Source: Actinomyces mediterranea | GTDB lineage: Bacteria; Actinomycetota; Actinomycetes; Actinomycetales; Actinomycetaceae | Direction of reading: 5' to 3' | Assembly: GCF_900155595.1 (NCBI RefSeq) | Contig: NZ_FTPB01000004.1 | Coordinates: 496,001-560,000 of the forward strand | DNA: 64,000 nt | Part shown: piece after piece, positions 39,425 through 48,694 of the stretch | Position numbering within the stretch: the first letter of the stretch is position 1 | Layout: each line of letters starts with the position of its first letter | The notes under the pieces: model-generated | What the model was told of the DNA's origin: nothing | The model's database searches: none | What the model saw: the letters and a program-made list of their open reading frames with translations, nothing else | Program-made: the position numbers and the translations under genes

Positions 39425-41875
39425 TCACAGTCCGAGACGGTTGAGGCGAGCGATCTCGCCCTCGGTCTGGTTCGTCGACGGCACGTGGCCCGGGAGGGGG
39501 ACGATGCGCTCATGGATCGCATCGATGATCCACTCGACCTGCGGGAAGAAGTAGGACTCCAACTCGGGACCGGGGGTGATGCCATTGCGAGAACCGACCA
39601 CTGCGATCGGCGCGTCGAGGGCGTCGAAGGCGAGGGTCTGGACGTTGGTGGCGACGGTGTTGAGGAAGTTGCCGCGCTCGACGGCGTCGGAGGTGAGCAG
39701 CAGGCGGCCCGTCTTCTTCACCGATGCGATAAGCGTGTCGTAGTTGAGGGGTGCGACGAAACGCAGGTCGATGACCTCGGCGCTCATGCCGTACTTCTCT
39801 TCGAGCACCTTCGCTGCATCGAGGGCACGGTAGATGGTTGCGCCGTAGCCCGCGATCGTGATGTCGGAGCCTTCGCGGCGGATCGCCGGCTCGCCCTCGG
39901 GGGTCTCGTAGTAGCCCTCGGGAACACCGCCGGGCTCGAATTCCTCGCCCTTGTCGTACAGGAGCTGGGACTCGAAGAAAACCACCGGATCGGTGCCGCG
40001 CAGCGCCAGGTTGAGCATGCCCTTCGCATCGGTCGGGGTCGTCGGGAAGTAGACCTTGAGGCCGGGGATGTGGGCGGTGAGGGCCGACCAGTCCTGGGAG
40101 TGCTGGGCGCCGTACTTGTTGCCGACGGAGACGCGCAGGACGAGGGGCATCTTGAGGAGCCCGGCGGACATCGACTGCCACTTGGCCATCTGGTTGAAGA
40201 CCTCATCGCCGCTTCGGCCGAGGAAGTCGCAGTACATGAGCTCGACGACCGCGCGGCCGCCGGCCATCGCGTAACCCACGCCGGCGCCCACGATCGAGGC
40301 CTCGGCGATCGGCGAGTTGAAGAGGCGGCGGTATGGCAGGGCCTCGGTGAGGCCGCGGTAGACGGCGAAGGCTCCGCCCCAGTCGCGGTTCTCCTCGCCC
40401 CAGGCCGCCATCGTCGGGTCCTCCTTGAAGCGGTGGAGCATCGCTTCGAAGAGGCCATCGCGGAACTGGTACATGCGCATCTTCGAGACCGGCTTACCGT
40501 TCTCGTCGAAGGCGGTGCGGACCTTGCGGGCGATTGCGGCGACGCGCGGGTTGCCCTCGAGGTCGATCTCGGCTTCGCCCTCTTCCATCTTCTCCGTGGG
40601 GGTGTTGGAGAACATGACGGTGTCGATGTAGCCGTCGGCGACGCGGGGGCAATTCTCCTCGTCGATCGCCAGGCGCAGGACCTTCGTGAGCTTCTCGGTC
40701 AGGCCCGCGGTGTAGTCGTCGATGTCGGACTGAGTGGTCAGACCGTTGGAGATGAGCAGGTCGGAGTAAGTCTTGATGCAGTCGACGTCCTCCCACAGCT
40801 CGACCTCGTCCTTAGTGCGGTACGAGGAGGCGTCCGAGGGCGAGTGGCCGGAGAAGCGGTAGGTGATGGTGTCCATGAGGACGGGACCGCGACCCTCTTC
40901 GAGGATCTTCTTCTTGCGGGAGACCGCGTCTGCGACGGCGAGCGGGTTGATGCCGTCGACACGTTCAGCGTGCATCGCTTCGGGGTTGAGGGCGGCGCCG
41001 ACGCGGGCGAGGACGTCGTAGCCCATGGTCTCGCCGAAGGTCTGACCGCCCATGCCGTAGAAGTTGTTGAAGAAGTTGAACAGGATAGGCGGGTTGCCGC
41101 CGTCCTCTTCGCGCCACAGGGTACGGAACTGGTCCATGGCCGCGAAGTTCATGGCCTCCCAGACGGGACCGCAGGCGAGGGCCGCGTCACCGACATTGGA
41201 GACGACGATGCCGGGCTTGCGGTTGATCCGCTTGAACAGGGCGGCGCCATTGGCGACCGGGGCGGATCCGCCGACGATCGCGTTATTCGGGTAGGAGCCG
41301 AAGGGGAGGAAGAAAGTGTGCATCGAGCCGCCGAGGCCGCGGTTGAAGCCCGCCTTGCGGGCGAAGATCTCAGCGAGGGCGCCGAAGAGGATGAAGTTCT
41401 CAGTGAGGTCGAGCGTGTCCGTGTAGTCGATCTTCTCCGCAAAAGAGAGCGTCTCGCCGCCGAGGAATCCCTTCATGATCTCTTCGAGCTGGTCGGCGGG
41501 GATCTGTCGCATCGCCGAGTAGCACTTGGCGAGGATCTCGCCGTGGGAGCGGTGAGATCCGAAGACCTGATCGTCTGGGGTGAGGACCGCTGCCTGGCCG
41601 ACGTATGCGGACTCCTGGCCGACGCCGAGGTGGGCGGGGCCCCTGTGGTTGTAGGCGATGCCCTCCCATTCGCCGGTCTTCTTAATCGAGTCGAGCATGG
41701 ATTCGAAGGTGCGCACGACGATCATATCGTGGAGCATGTTCACCATGCCGTCCTCGCCGTGGCGGCCGACCTCGGTCGCCAGGTTGAAGGTGTACTGGTT
41801 GATCGGAATTTCAGGGAACTCGACTCGTCCTGCGGCGCGTACCTTCGCCGGGTCAACGATGAGTGACTTCGTCAT
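39425..41875 (-). CDS. Thiamine-diphosphate E1 component, alpha and beta subunits fused (acetoin/2-oxo-acid dehydrogenase type)
   Basis: 816 residues, the sum of an E1-alpha (about 1-400) and E1-beta (about 440-816). Alpha has [34 protein letters not shown] and the ThDP/metal stretch [18 protein letters not shown]...NNFYGMGGQ (GDA instead of the usual GDG), then the phospho-loop-like [20 protein letters not shown]. Beta has the glutamate region [40 protein letters not shown] and [14 protein letters not shown]. The AcoA/AcoB and branched-chain E1 families are closest. Overall AcoA-like features and the absence of a decarboxylating 2-oxo-acid source in the locus favour an acyloin-cleaving role; this is inference. 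64 bases after lpdA. Confidence 0.88.
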   Translation of the reverse strand: MTKSLIVDPAKVRAAGRVEFPEIPINQYTFNLATEVGRHGEDGMVNMLHDMIVVRTFESMLDSIKKTGEWEGIAYNHRGPAHLGVGQESAYVGQAAVLTPDDQVFGSHRSHGEILAKCYSAMRQIPADQLEEIMKGFLGGETLSFAEKIDYTDTLDLTENFILFGALAEIFARKAGFNRGLGGSMHTFFLPFGSYPNNAIVGGSAPVANGAALFKRINRKPGIVVSNVGDAALACGPVWEAMNFAAMDQFRTLWREEDGGNPPILFNFFNNFYGMGGQTFGETMGYDVLARVGAALNPEAMHAERVDGINPLAVADAVSRKKKILEEGRGPVLMDTITYRFSGHSPSDASSYRTKDEVELWEDVDCIKTYSDLLISNGLTTQSDIDDYTAGLTEKLTKVLRLAIDEENCPRVADGYIDTVMFSNTPTEKMEEGEAEIDLEGNPRVAAIARKVRTAFDENGKPVSKMRMYQFRDGLFEAMLHRFKEDPTMAAWGEENRDWGGAFAVYRGLTEALPYRRLFNSPIAEASIVGAGVGYAMAGGRAVVELMYCDFLGRSGDEVFNQMAKWQSMSAGLLKMPLVLRVSVGNKYGAQHSQDWSALTAHIPGLKVYFPTTPTDAKGMLNLALRGTDPVVFFESQLLYDKGEEFEPGGVPEGYYETPEGEPAIRREGSDITIAGYGATIYRALDAAKVLEEKYGMSAEVIDLRFVAPLNYDTLIASVKKTGRLLLTSDAVERGNFLNTVATNVQTLAFDALDAPIAVVGSRNGITPGPELESYFFPQVEWIIDAIHERIVPLPGHVPSTNQTEGEIARLNRLGL

Positions 41876-41939
41876 GAGTTTTTCTTCTCTCAGTTAGAGC
41901 GTGTGAAGCAGGGGAGGGTGTCCGAGGGGATGGTCCGGG

Positions 41940-43307
41940 TCAGAGCTTGACTGCCCATGCTGCCTCGCGGATCACTTCGGAAACGGTCGGGTGGGGGAAG
42001 ACGACCTGGCGGAGGTCTTCGACGGTGAGTTCCATTTCGAGGACGGCCTGCGCGCCCCAGATCATCTCTGCCGCGTAGGCGCCCAGGACATGGATGCCGA
42101 GGATCTGGTGGGTTGCGGGGTCTACGAGGATCTTCGCCTCGCCCGGGGCTTTGAAACCGTTTTCCGCGATGAAGCGGCCCGACATTTGAGCGGGCACTTT
42201 GCCAACGAGGACCTCGCGGCCCTCCTTCTTCGCAGCGGATTCGGTGAGGCCGACACCCGCCGCCTCGGGGATGGAGTAGACGGCCCAGGGGACGGTGTTC
42301 CAGCGCATGACCTCGCCGTGCGTGGAGGCCTCGGGGTCGCAGATATTCGCGGCAGCGATCTCACCCATGCGGTAGGCGGCGTGCGCGAGGAGGGAACGCC
42401 CGGTGACATCACCGATCGCCCACACATTCGGCAGGTTGGTCCGCATGGTGTCGTCAACGACGATGCCCCGGTTGATATCGAGTCCAGCCTCCTCGGCTCC
42501 CCATCCCTGGGTCGCGGAGCGGCGCCCGACAGCCATGAGCACGATATCGGCCTCGATGGACTTCTTCTCATCGCCCTTGGAGTAGTGGACCGTCGCACCG
42601 TCGAGGGATTCGACGCGGCATCCGAGTTCGAAGGTGATGCCCTTCATTGCCTGGCGCATTTTGACGGCCATGTCATCATCCATGAAGGGGAGGATCTCGG
42701 GCGTCATCTCGATGACGGTGACTTCAGAGCCGAGGGTGGAGTACAGGGAGGCGAACTCCACGCCGATGACTCCGCCTCCGATGACGGCGAGACGCTTGGG
42801 GATCTCCGGCAGGGAGAGGATGCCCGTGGAGTCGACGACGGCCGGGTTGTCCGCCACGCCGGGGATCGGCGGGACGGCGGGCACGGAACCAGTGGCGATG
42901 ATGACGTGGTCCGCTGTGTAGGTAACGCCGTCGGCGCTCACCCTGCCGGGTCCCTCGAAGCGGCCCCGAGCGGAGACGACAGTGACTCCGGCGCGCTTCT
43001 CCGTTGCGGCGACGCCGGAGACGAGACCGGAGACGACCTTGTTCTTCCAGTCCTGCAGGCGCGCCCAGTCGAGGGTGACGCCGGTAGCTTCGACGCCGAA
43101 TTGTCCGGCCTCTTGGGCGTGCAGGTAGTTCTTCGCGCCCGCCAGGAGGGTCTTGGTGGGGATGCAGCCGACGTTGAGGCAGGTGCCCCCGAGGTGCTGC
43201 TCCTCGATGAGGAGGACCCTCTTGCCGGCATGTCCGAGGCGCTCAGCCGCGAGGTAGCCGCCGGGGCCCGCACCGAGGATGATGACGTCAAAGTTCGTTT
43301 CAGCCAT
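41940..43307 (-). CDS. lpdA: Dihydrolipoamide dehydrogenase (E3)
   Basis: 455 residues. FAD site VIILGAGPGGYLAAERLG; redox disulfide C43/C48 in GGTCLNVGCIPTKTLL; NAD site LAVIGGGVIGVEFASLYS; second FAD motif VWAIGDVTGRSLLAHAAYRM; C-terminal catalytic His-Glu in FPHPTVSEVIREA. Reoxidises the lipoyl groups of the E2 encoded 15 bases upstream and passes electrons to NAD+. A dedicated E3 in the operon is typical of acetoin and branched-chain complexes. Confidence 0.95.
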   Translation of the reverse strand: MAETNFDVIILGAGPGGYLAAERLGHAGKRVLLIEEQHLGGTCLNVGCIPTKTLLAGAKNYLHAQEAGQFGVEATGVTLDWARLQDWKNKVVSGLVSGVAATEKRAGVTVVSARGRFEGPGRVSADGVTYTADHVIIATGSVPAVPPIPGVADNPAVVDSTGILSLPEIPKRLAVIGGGVIGVEFASLYSTLGSEVTVIEMTPEILPFMDDDMAVKMRQAMKGITFELGCRVESLDGATVHYSKGDEKKSIEADIVLMAVGRRSATQGWGAEEAGLDINRGIVVDDTMRTNLPNVWAIGDVTGRSLLAHAAYRMGEIAAANICDPEASTHGEVMRWNTVPWAVYSIPEAAGVGLTESAAKKEGREVLVGKVPAQMSGRFIAENGFKAPGEAKILVDPATHQILGIHVLGAYAAEMIWGAQAVLEMELTVEDLRQVVFPHPTVSEVIREAAWAVKL

Positions 43308-43322
43308 AGTTGTCTCCTTGTC

Positions 43323-44666
43323 TCAGGCAAGAACGGTGATGTCGATGTTCTCGATCGCGGCGACGAGGTCTGTGAGGAAGCGAGCGCCGTCCGCACCATC
43401 GATGACCTGGTGGTCGATCGTCAGCGAGAGGTTGAGTCGCTGTTCGACCCCGATCGTCCCGTCCGCGTTGACTGTTGGACGTGCGATGATCGTGCCGACC
43501 CCGAGGATCGCCGTCTGGGGGCGGTTGATGACGGGGGTGAAGGTCTCGATGCCGAAGGATCCGATGTTGGACACAGTGAAGGTTCCGCCGGACAGGTAGT
43601 CGGGACTGATGGTTCCCGCGATCGCCTCGGATGCGAGGCGCTTGGCCTCAGCCGAGAACTGCTTGAGCGAGAGGACCTGTGCCGAGCGGATCACGGGGAC
43701 GAGGAGTCCGCGCGGGGTATCGGCCGCGAATCCGAGGTGGACCTGCTCGAACTTCGTGAGCGTTCCGTTCTCGAGGTGGGCGTTGAAGGCGGGATACTTC
43801 ACGAGGGTGCGCGACGCCGCGAAGCAGACGAGGTCGTTGAGGGTGATTGTCGTGAGTCCGAGGGTTTCGTCGGAGTTCTTCACCTTCTTGCGTAGTGCGA
43901 GGATTCCCGCGGCATTCGCCGTCGTATTGAGTGTGAGCTGTGCGGACTCGGCGAGAGAGGCCATCATGCGCTGGGCGACGACTTTGCGCACGCCCTTGAG
44001 CTGCTCGGCGGTGGATGCGCCCGGGAAGTCCGCGGGTGAAGCTGCGGTGGCTGCTGCGACGACAGCGGCGGGGGTGCCCTCGTGGGGCGCTGCGAGATCC
44101 GCAGTGGTGACGCGTCCGCCGATTCCGGTTCCCTGCGAGGCGCTTCCGCCCATGGTCTGGGCTGCGGAGGTGTACGCGGGTCCGGAGGCGATCGCGGCCT
44201 TGACGTCGCGCTCGATGACGCGCCCGTGCGGACCCGAGCCTTCGGTGATAGCCGCGGTGTCGATCCCCTTCGCCCCTGCCAGTGCGCGTGCGCGCGGGGA
44301 GACGGCGCCCGATGCGGTAGTGGTCGCGAATGACGGCGCGGCGGGGGCCTGGACCGCGGGCTCATCGGTAGCAAGCTGCTCTGCGGCGGCGTCATCGGCG
44401 CCGGGGATGAGGGAGGAGATGTCCTCCCCGGCCTCGCCGATGATGACGAGAGGATCCTTGACGGGGACCTCGTCGCCCTCGTCCCACAGAAGCTTCAGGA
44501 CGGTGCCGGCTTCAGTCGAGGGCACCTCCATCGTCGACTTGTCAGTTTCGATCGAGCACAGCGTCTGGTCGACTGCGACGGTGTCGCCGACAGCGACCTG
44601 CCATTCGACGACGATACAGGACTCGACGGAGTTGCCCAGCTGGGGCATCACCACGATTGTGGCCAT
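43323..44666 (-). CDS. Dihydrolipoyl acyltransferase (E2) of the 2-oxo-acid/acetoin-type complex
   Basis: 447 residues. One lipoyl domain (1-78) with the lipoylated Lys43 in ETDKSTMEVPS; an Ala/Pro-rich hinge; a peripheral-subunit-binding domain SPRARALAGAKGIDTAAITE followed by GSGPHGRVIERD; a second hinge; and the catalytic domain from about 225, with active site TIDHQVIDGADGARFL (HxxxDG). Acyl substrate cannot be told, but a small acyl such as acetyl fits the context. It is the first enzyme gene behind the DeoR regulator, ten bases away. Confidence 0.93.
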   Translation of the reverse strand: MATIVVMPQLGNSVESCIVVEWQVAVGDTVAVDQTLCSIETDKSTMEVPSTEAGTVLKLLWDEGDEVPVKDPLVIIGEAGEDISSLIPGADDAAAEQLATDEPAVQAPAAPSFATTTASGAVSPRARALAGAKGIDTAAITEGSGPHGRVIERDVKAAIASGPAYTSAAQTMGGSASQGTGIGGRVTTADLAAPHEGTPAAVVAAATAASPADFPGASTAEQLKGVRKVVAQRMMASLAESAQLTLNTTANAAGILALRKKVKNSDETLGLTTITLNDLVCFAASRTLVKYPAFNAHLENGTLTKFEQVHLGFAADTPRGLLVPVIRSAQVLSLKQFSAEAKRLASEAIAGTISPDYLSGGTFTVSNIGSFGIETFTPVINRPQTAILGVGTIIARPTVNADGTIGVEQRLNLSLTIDHQVIDGADGARFLTDLVAAIENIDITVLA

Positions 44667-44676
44667 GTGTTTCCTC

Positions 44677-45423
44677 CTAGACGACGCGCAGTTGGGTGCG
44701 CTCGGTCAATTCTTTGATGGATTCTTCAGGCAGACCGTCATCGGTGATGATCCCGGTGACGTCCTCCATTCCCATGAAGCTGACGAAACCGGCTCGCCCG
44801 TATTTGGACGAGTCGACCAGCAACCAGGTCTCTTCTGCGCGCTCGTGCATGATGGTGCCGACGTGGCCGCCCTCGGCAAGCTGGGTGGTGAGCCCGCGCT
44901 CGACGGTGAAGCCATCGGTACCGAGGAAGACGAGACGCGCATTGAAATCTTTGATGGATTTCTCGGTAACGGGTCCGACGAGGGACTCGGTCTCCGCGTG
45001 GAAGCGCCCGCCCGTCAACGTCACATTGATGTTGGGGTTCGAGCGGGCGTTTTGGAAGACGAGGAGGGAGTTCGTCACGACTTGGATCCCCCTGCGGCCA
45101 GTGAGATGCTTGACGACGAGTGAGCACGTGGTGCCAGCCTCGATCATGATCCGGTCGTCGTCGCGGATCATGTCGGCGGCGGCGCGCGCGATGCGCTCCT
45201 TCTCCTCGACTCGGTCGTTGAGCCGCAGTCGGACGTTGCGGTAGGCGGTCGGACGCGCACCCCCGTGGGTCCGCACCAGGTAGCCCTCATCTTCGAGTTC
45301 TTTGAGGGTCGTGCGAATGGTAACGGGAGAGACTTCGAGGGACTCCGCGAGCGCGGTGACACTCACCTCGCCCTCAACGGCGAGACGGTCGAGGATGTAG
45401 CTTGTACGCTCAGCGCGACCCAT
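44677..45423 (-). CDS. DeoR-family transcriptional regulator
   Basis: 248 residues from the ATG at 45421-45423, with GAGG eight bases upstream; GTG and ATG codons slightly earlier overlap that site. Winged helix: RTSYILDRLAVEGEVSVTAL, ESLEVSPVTIRTTLKELEDE and GYLVRTHGGA. The C-terminal DeoRC sensor has IMIEAGTTCSLVVKHL, VVTNSLLVF, FLGTDGF and LLVDSSKYGR, the usual sugar-phosphate-binding fold. It heads the operon E2-E3-E1-(hairpin)-PHP-SDR-ADH and most likely represses it until a phosphorylated deoxysugar appears. It has its own promoter, separate from the fucose operon. Confidence 0.9.
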   Translation of the reverse strand: MGRAERTSYILDRLAVEGEVSVTALAESLEVSPVTIRTTLKELEDEGYLVRTHGGARPTAYRNVRLRLNDRVEEKERIARAAADMIRDDDRIMIEAGTTCSLVVKHLTGRRGIQVVTNSLLVFQNARSNPNINVTLTGGRFHAETESLVGPVTEKSIKDFNARLVFLGTDGFTVERGLTTQLAEGGHVGTIMHERAEETWLLVDSSKYGRAGFVSFMGMEDVTGIITDDGLPEESIKELTERTQLRVV

Positions 45424-45479
45424 ACTCATCACCTCTTCGCAAACACCGACAAACTGTCGATTTCTTTTCTCTTGCTTTC

Positions 45480-45508
45480 ATTTTAGTCACTGAATCGAAA
45501 GTATGCAA
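45480..45508 (-). promoter_or_regulatory. Promoter of the DeoR-led operon
   Basis: On the minus strand TTGCAT (45508-45503), 17-bp spacer, TAAAAT (45485-45480), 57 bases before the DeoR start. The region between promoter and gene is A/G-rich with related TTTCGATTC and GAAATCGACAG motifs that could be regulator sites. Confidence 0.6.
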
Positions 45509-45594
45509 TAGGATTCACGAGGACGGACGCCGGCAGCGCCCTCTATGCGCCCTCTCCTGCAGTACCCTGCAAAATCAGCGTAATATCAGAGAAA

Positions 45595-45649
45595 CTAATA
45601 AAAACGGCTCCCGGTGCGCGCCCGGGGGAGCCGGGTGGGCACCGGGAGC
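45595..45649 (-). terminator. Rho-independent terminator after fucU
   Basis: An 11-bp perfect outer stem (GCTCCCGGTGC at 45607-45617 with its complement at 45639-45649) encloses an inner CCCGG/CCGGG pair. On the minus strand it is followed by CGTTTTTATT. It ends the importer-fucI-kinase-LacI-fucU transcript and insulates the DeoR unit. Confidence 0.85.
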
Positions 45650-45703
45650 GCCAAAGCGAAAGAAAAACGAAAATGATCGTGTCTGTGCTTCAGATCCCCG
45701 ATG

Positions 45704-46135
45704 TCATTCGCTGGGCTGACGCACTCCGACCGTCAGCAGGAGGTTTCCATACAGGCGCTGCTCCCCCGTTGCGACAATGATCCCCACGTCATCGCTGCGG
45801 GCCGCGTCGTAGAAGTCGAATCGCGATAGCTCGCCGAATTCGGTGGTGGGCAGCTGTGCTTTGAACTCGTCGTGGATCGGGATCTCGGTCTGCTCGGCAT
45901 CGGGAGCGGGGACCATGATCTCCGCCCTCTCGATCGGGCAGACCCGCTTGAGGACTTCAAGGATCTGAATGACGTCGAGCATGCCCGGGGCGAAGTTGAG
46001 GGAGATGAGTTCGCAGCGCTCAGACACTCCCGTCGTGTGCGGGTAGTTCGCGTCGGCGAGCAGTATCTTCGAGCCGTGGCCCGCTGCGGCAAGCGCACGA
46101 AGGAACTGCGGATGCGTCATCGGTCCATAAATCAT
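45704..46135 (-). CDS. fucU: FucU/RbsD-family sugar mutarotase
   Basis: About 143 residues from the ATG at 46133-46135 (AAAGGA lies 12 bases upstream); an alternative GTG at 46156 overlaps the lacI-type gene stop. FLRALAAAGHGSKILLADAN has the catalytic His of the AGHGS motif, and NYPHTTG, LLLTVGVRQ and the central ALxIL-like VIQILEVLKRVCPI strand fit the decameric RbsD/FucU fold. The family interconverts pyranose anomers (L-fucose for FucU). Last gene of the fucose operon. Confidence 0.87.
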   Translation of the reverse strand: MIYGPMTHPQFLRALAAAGHGSKILLADANYPHTTGVSERCELISLNFAPGMLDVIQILEVLKRVCPIERAEIMVPAPDAEQTEIPIHDEFKAQLPTTEFGELSRFDFYDAARSDDVGIIVATGEQRLYGNLLLTVGVRQPSE

Positions 46136-46152
46136 GATGTCTTGGTATCCTT

Positions 46153-47148
46153 TCACAGAGTCGAGCTGGATCTGATGATCAGCTCCGGATCAATAGTGAC
46201 GTCCTGGGGTGCTCCGCCGTCCATCATCGAACGCACGATGCGGACAGCCGTCTTGCCCAGTCGATCAAAAGGTTGACGGATCGTCGTCAAGGGCGGGGAA
46301 TAGCAATCCGCCCCGTCGATGTCGTCGAATCCAACAACCCTCACGTCACGGGGCACGGCGAGGCCGCGCTCGTGGATGAGGCGCATGGCGCCGAGCGCCA
46401 ATTGGTCATTGGCGGTCTGAATGCCTTCGGGCAGGTTGGGCAGTGCACTCATCGCGTCGTATCCGTCCTGGGAGTTCCACGAGTACGACGTGATGATGCG
46501 CCCGTCGACGCCGTAGTCCTCGCAGGCCTGTACGAATCCCTGTCGGCGCATCACAGCGTCGGACCATCCTGCGGGCCCGGCGACGTGGAGGATATCTGTA
46601 ATTCCTTGGGACAGGAGGTGTTCTGCCGCCAGTCGCGCGCCCCGGACATTGTCGATGGAGACTGTGGAGATCCCGTCGAGGTCGTGCTCACTGGTGAGGA
46701 CGAGAACGGTGGGCACCCGCTTGCCGATTTCGACTGCCATGTCCACCGACGGATCCTGTCCGGCGAGGATCACGACTCCATCGACGTCGAAGGGGGCCAC
46801 TTCGTGCCCGAGTCTGCCGTCGGGACGGTACGCATTCGACAGGGATACGTGATATCCGGCCTCCGACCCCGCGTTGAGGACCGACAGCAGGACGCGGCCG
46901 TGTCCATGGAACATCGGTGCCGCAAGGAGCACGTGGAGCACGCCCGTTCGATGTGCGGCGAGCGCCCTCGCCGCGTAGTTCGGGCGGTATCCGACTTCGG
47001 TGAGCAGCTCCGAGATCCTCTTGCGCGTCGTATTGGCGACCTCGGGATCGCCGCGCACGACGCGCGAGACCGTATTGGTGGAGACGCCGGCGAGTCGGGC
47101 GACATCCGCCAGCGATACTTTCCTAGTCGACAGTCGGCGTGTGGACAT
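46153..47148 (-). CDS. LacI-family repressor of the fucose operon
   Basis: 331 residues. HTH SLADVARLAGVSTNTVSRVV plus hinge YRPNYAARALAAHRTG, then a periplasmic-binding-protein-like sensor with VVILAGQDPSVD, VSIDNVRGARLAAEHLLSQG, VVGFDDIDGADCYSPPLTTI and a C-terminal RQPFDRLGKTAV. It overlaps the end of the kinase gene by 26 bases, so it is co-expressed with its probable targets. The two CGTTA-N4-TAACG palindromes at 54284 and 54390 in front of the importer are typical LacI-family sites and the best candidates for its operators. Confidence 0.92.
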   Translation of the reverse strand: MSTRRLSTRKVSLADVARLAGVSTNTVSRVVRGDPEVANTTRKRISELLTEVGYRPNYAARALAAHRTGVLHVLLAAPMFHGHGRVLLSVLNAGSEAGYHVSLSNAYRPDGRLGHEVAPFDVDGVVILAGQDPSVDMAVEIGKRVPTVLVLTSEHDLDGISTVSIDNVRGARLAAEHLLSQGITDILHVAGPAGWSDAVMRRQGFVQACEDYGVDGRIITSYSWNSQDGYDAMSALPNLPEGIQTANDQLALGAMRLIHERGLAVPRDVRVVGFDDIDGADCYSPPLTTIRQPFDRLGKTAVRIVRSMMDGGAPQDVTIDPELIIRSSSTL

Positions 47149-48529
47149 GAGTCTTCGCTGCTGCCGCGATCACCGCAGGACGATCTGCAGGATCAAGATG
47201 TCCGAGGATCTCCAGTTGCGCGAGCAGCGATCCCAGGGTCGAGGCCTCAATCGGGCCTCGCACGACCGTCACACCGGAGATCATTGCCGTCAGATCGCAC
47301 AGGAGGCGGTTGCGCGCACCGCCGCCCACGAGGTTGAGCTGGTCCGGACGCTCACCAGTGACCTCCGTCAGCTCGTCGATCGCACGCGCATAGCGCCGGG
47401 CGAAAGACTCGATGATGAGGCGAACGTACTCGGGCATGGACCTCGGTCGGGGGGCGCCCTGCTCGTCCATTGCCGCATCGATCTTGCCCTGCATATCGCC
47501 GGGCTCGGCGAAGCGCGGATCGTCCGGATTGAACACGGCCGGACTGGGAGCGCACTCGCGGGCCTGGGCAACGAGTTCGTCAGTGTCCGTCGGGGTTCCC
47601 TCACGCTCCCACTGGCGCTGAATCTCTTGGAGAATCCACATACCGGTGATGTTGAACAAGGGGCGCACTCCCCCATCGGTGCGCGCCTCATTGGTCAACC
47701 CGATCTCATAGGCGGCATCGGACAGGAGCGGATGGTCTTCGATCGCGCCGAGGACGGACCAGGATCCGCACGACAGGAAGTAGGCGCGCACACCCTCGTT
47801 GATGGGAAGGCCGTGGACGGCGCACGCACTATCGTGCGCACCCGCGCGTACGACGGTGAGCCTCTCGAGACCTTCGATAATGCATGGTCCGACGACGGTG
47901 AGATCGTCGTTGAGAGGGCCGACCCAGGAGCGGTTGATCCCCAGCCTCTCGAAGACTTCATCCGACCAGTCGGTCGCGCCCGGCTCCAACAATCCGGAGG
48001 TCGATGCGATGGTCCGCGACCAGGAGCGCACGCCGGACAGCCGGTAGGCGAACCAGTCGGGCAGGAAGAGGAAGGAGTCAATCCGCGCTGCCAGTTCAGG
48101 CTGCTCGGTGACAAGGGCGAAGAGCTGATTCGCCGTATTAATGGTCGCGGGCTGGTTGCCGGTGAGGCTGAAGAACTCACGATCCTCGATCCTCGAGCGG
48201 AATGCGTCGAGTGTGCGCTCGGTACGCTCATCGCGGTAGGCGCGCACGGGGCCGACGATGTCCCCATTCGCATCAAGCGGGACGAAGTCGACTCCCCAGG
48301 TATCGATGGAGACGCTCACTGCATCGGGGAATCGCTCCACCGCAGCGTGCAGGCCCGCCACGACCTCGCCAAGCATCGTGTCGACATCCCACACGAGTTC
48401 CCCGTCGACCCGATTCGCCTGGTGCGTGAACCGGTGTACTTCGACGATGTCGACGCGACCGTCGACCAGAGTTCCCGCGATGACGCGACCCGAGGCGGAT
48501 CCCAGATCGACTGCGAGTGCGGTGGTCAT
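47123..48529 (-). CDS. FGGY carbohydrate kinase, rhamnulokinase-like; probable fuculokinase here
   Basis: 468 residues from the ATG at 48527-48529 (the upstream extension is non-conserved). AVDLGSASGRVIAGTLVDGR is the first phosphate loop, and the sequence runs parallel to RhaB (FTHQANRVDGELVWDVD, VSIDTWGVDFVPLD with the catalytic Asp, FLPDWFAYRLSG, then AGAHDSACAVHGLP and LNLVGGGARNRLLCDLTAMI). RhaB-type kinases phosphorylate C1 of L-rhamnulose. Pairing with fucI suggests L-fuculose as substrate, giving fuculose-1-phosphate. Similar substrates make this reassignment reasonable but unproven. Confidence 0.87.
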   Translation of the reverse strand: MTTALAVDLGSASGRVIAGTLVDGRVDIVEVHRFTHQANRVDGELVWDVDTMLGEVVAGLHAAVERFPDAVSVSIDTWGVDFVPLDANGDIVGPVRAYRDERTERTLDAFRSRIEDREFFSLTGNQPATINTANQLFALVTEQPELAARIDSFLFLPDWFAYRLSGVRSWSRTIASTSGLLEPGATDWSDEVFERLGINRSWVGPLNDDLTVVGPCIIEGLERLTVVRAGAHDSACAVHGLPINEGVRAYFLSCGSWSVLGAIEDHPLLSDAAYEIGLTNEARTDGGVRPLFNITGMWILQEIQRQWEREGTPTDTDELVAQARECAPSPAVFNPDDPRFAEPGDMQGKIDAAMDEQGAPRPRSMPEYVRLIIESFARRYARAIDELTEVTGERPDQLNLVGGGARNRLLCDLTAMISGVTVVRGPIEASTLGSLLAQLEILGHLDPADRPAVIAAAAKTHVHTPTVD

Positions 48530-48652
48530 CTGTTGTCCCTTCTGAGAGTCGGTGGAGGGGGCTGTGCGAGCGCAGGGCGGCACGACCGAGCGCGTGTGGA
48601 TGGGGCGCCACGGAGTGACATGGGGGACATCCTCTCCTTCGAGTGCGCCCCC

Positions 48653-48685
48653 CTGTGGGCGGGCCCGTGGCGGACCCGCCCACAG
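48653..48685 (-). terminator. Intercistronic hairpin between fucI and the kinase gene
   Basis: A perfect 11-bp stem CTGTGGGCGGG/CCCGCCCACAG, ten bases after the fucI stop. No T-tract; likely a partial terminator or mRNA 3'-stability element. Confidence 0.55.
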
Positions 48686-48694
48686 GCTGATGAA

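Noticed and set aside
39305-41866. An 853-codon plus-strand frame opposite the E1 gene, and a 964-codon one opposite fucI and the kinase gene (47000-49894)
   Set aside because: Same codon-bias artefact. They cross gene boundaries and carry no motif, while the minus-strand genes show full family signatures.
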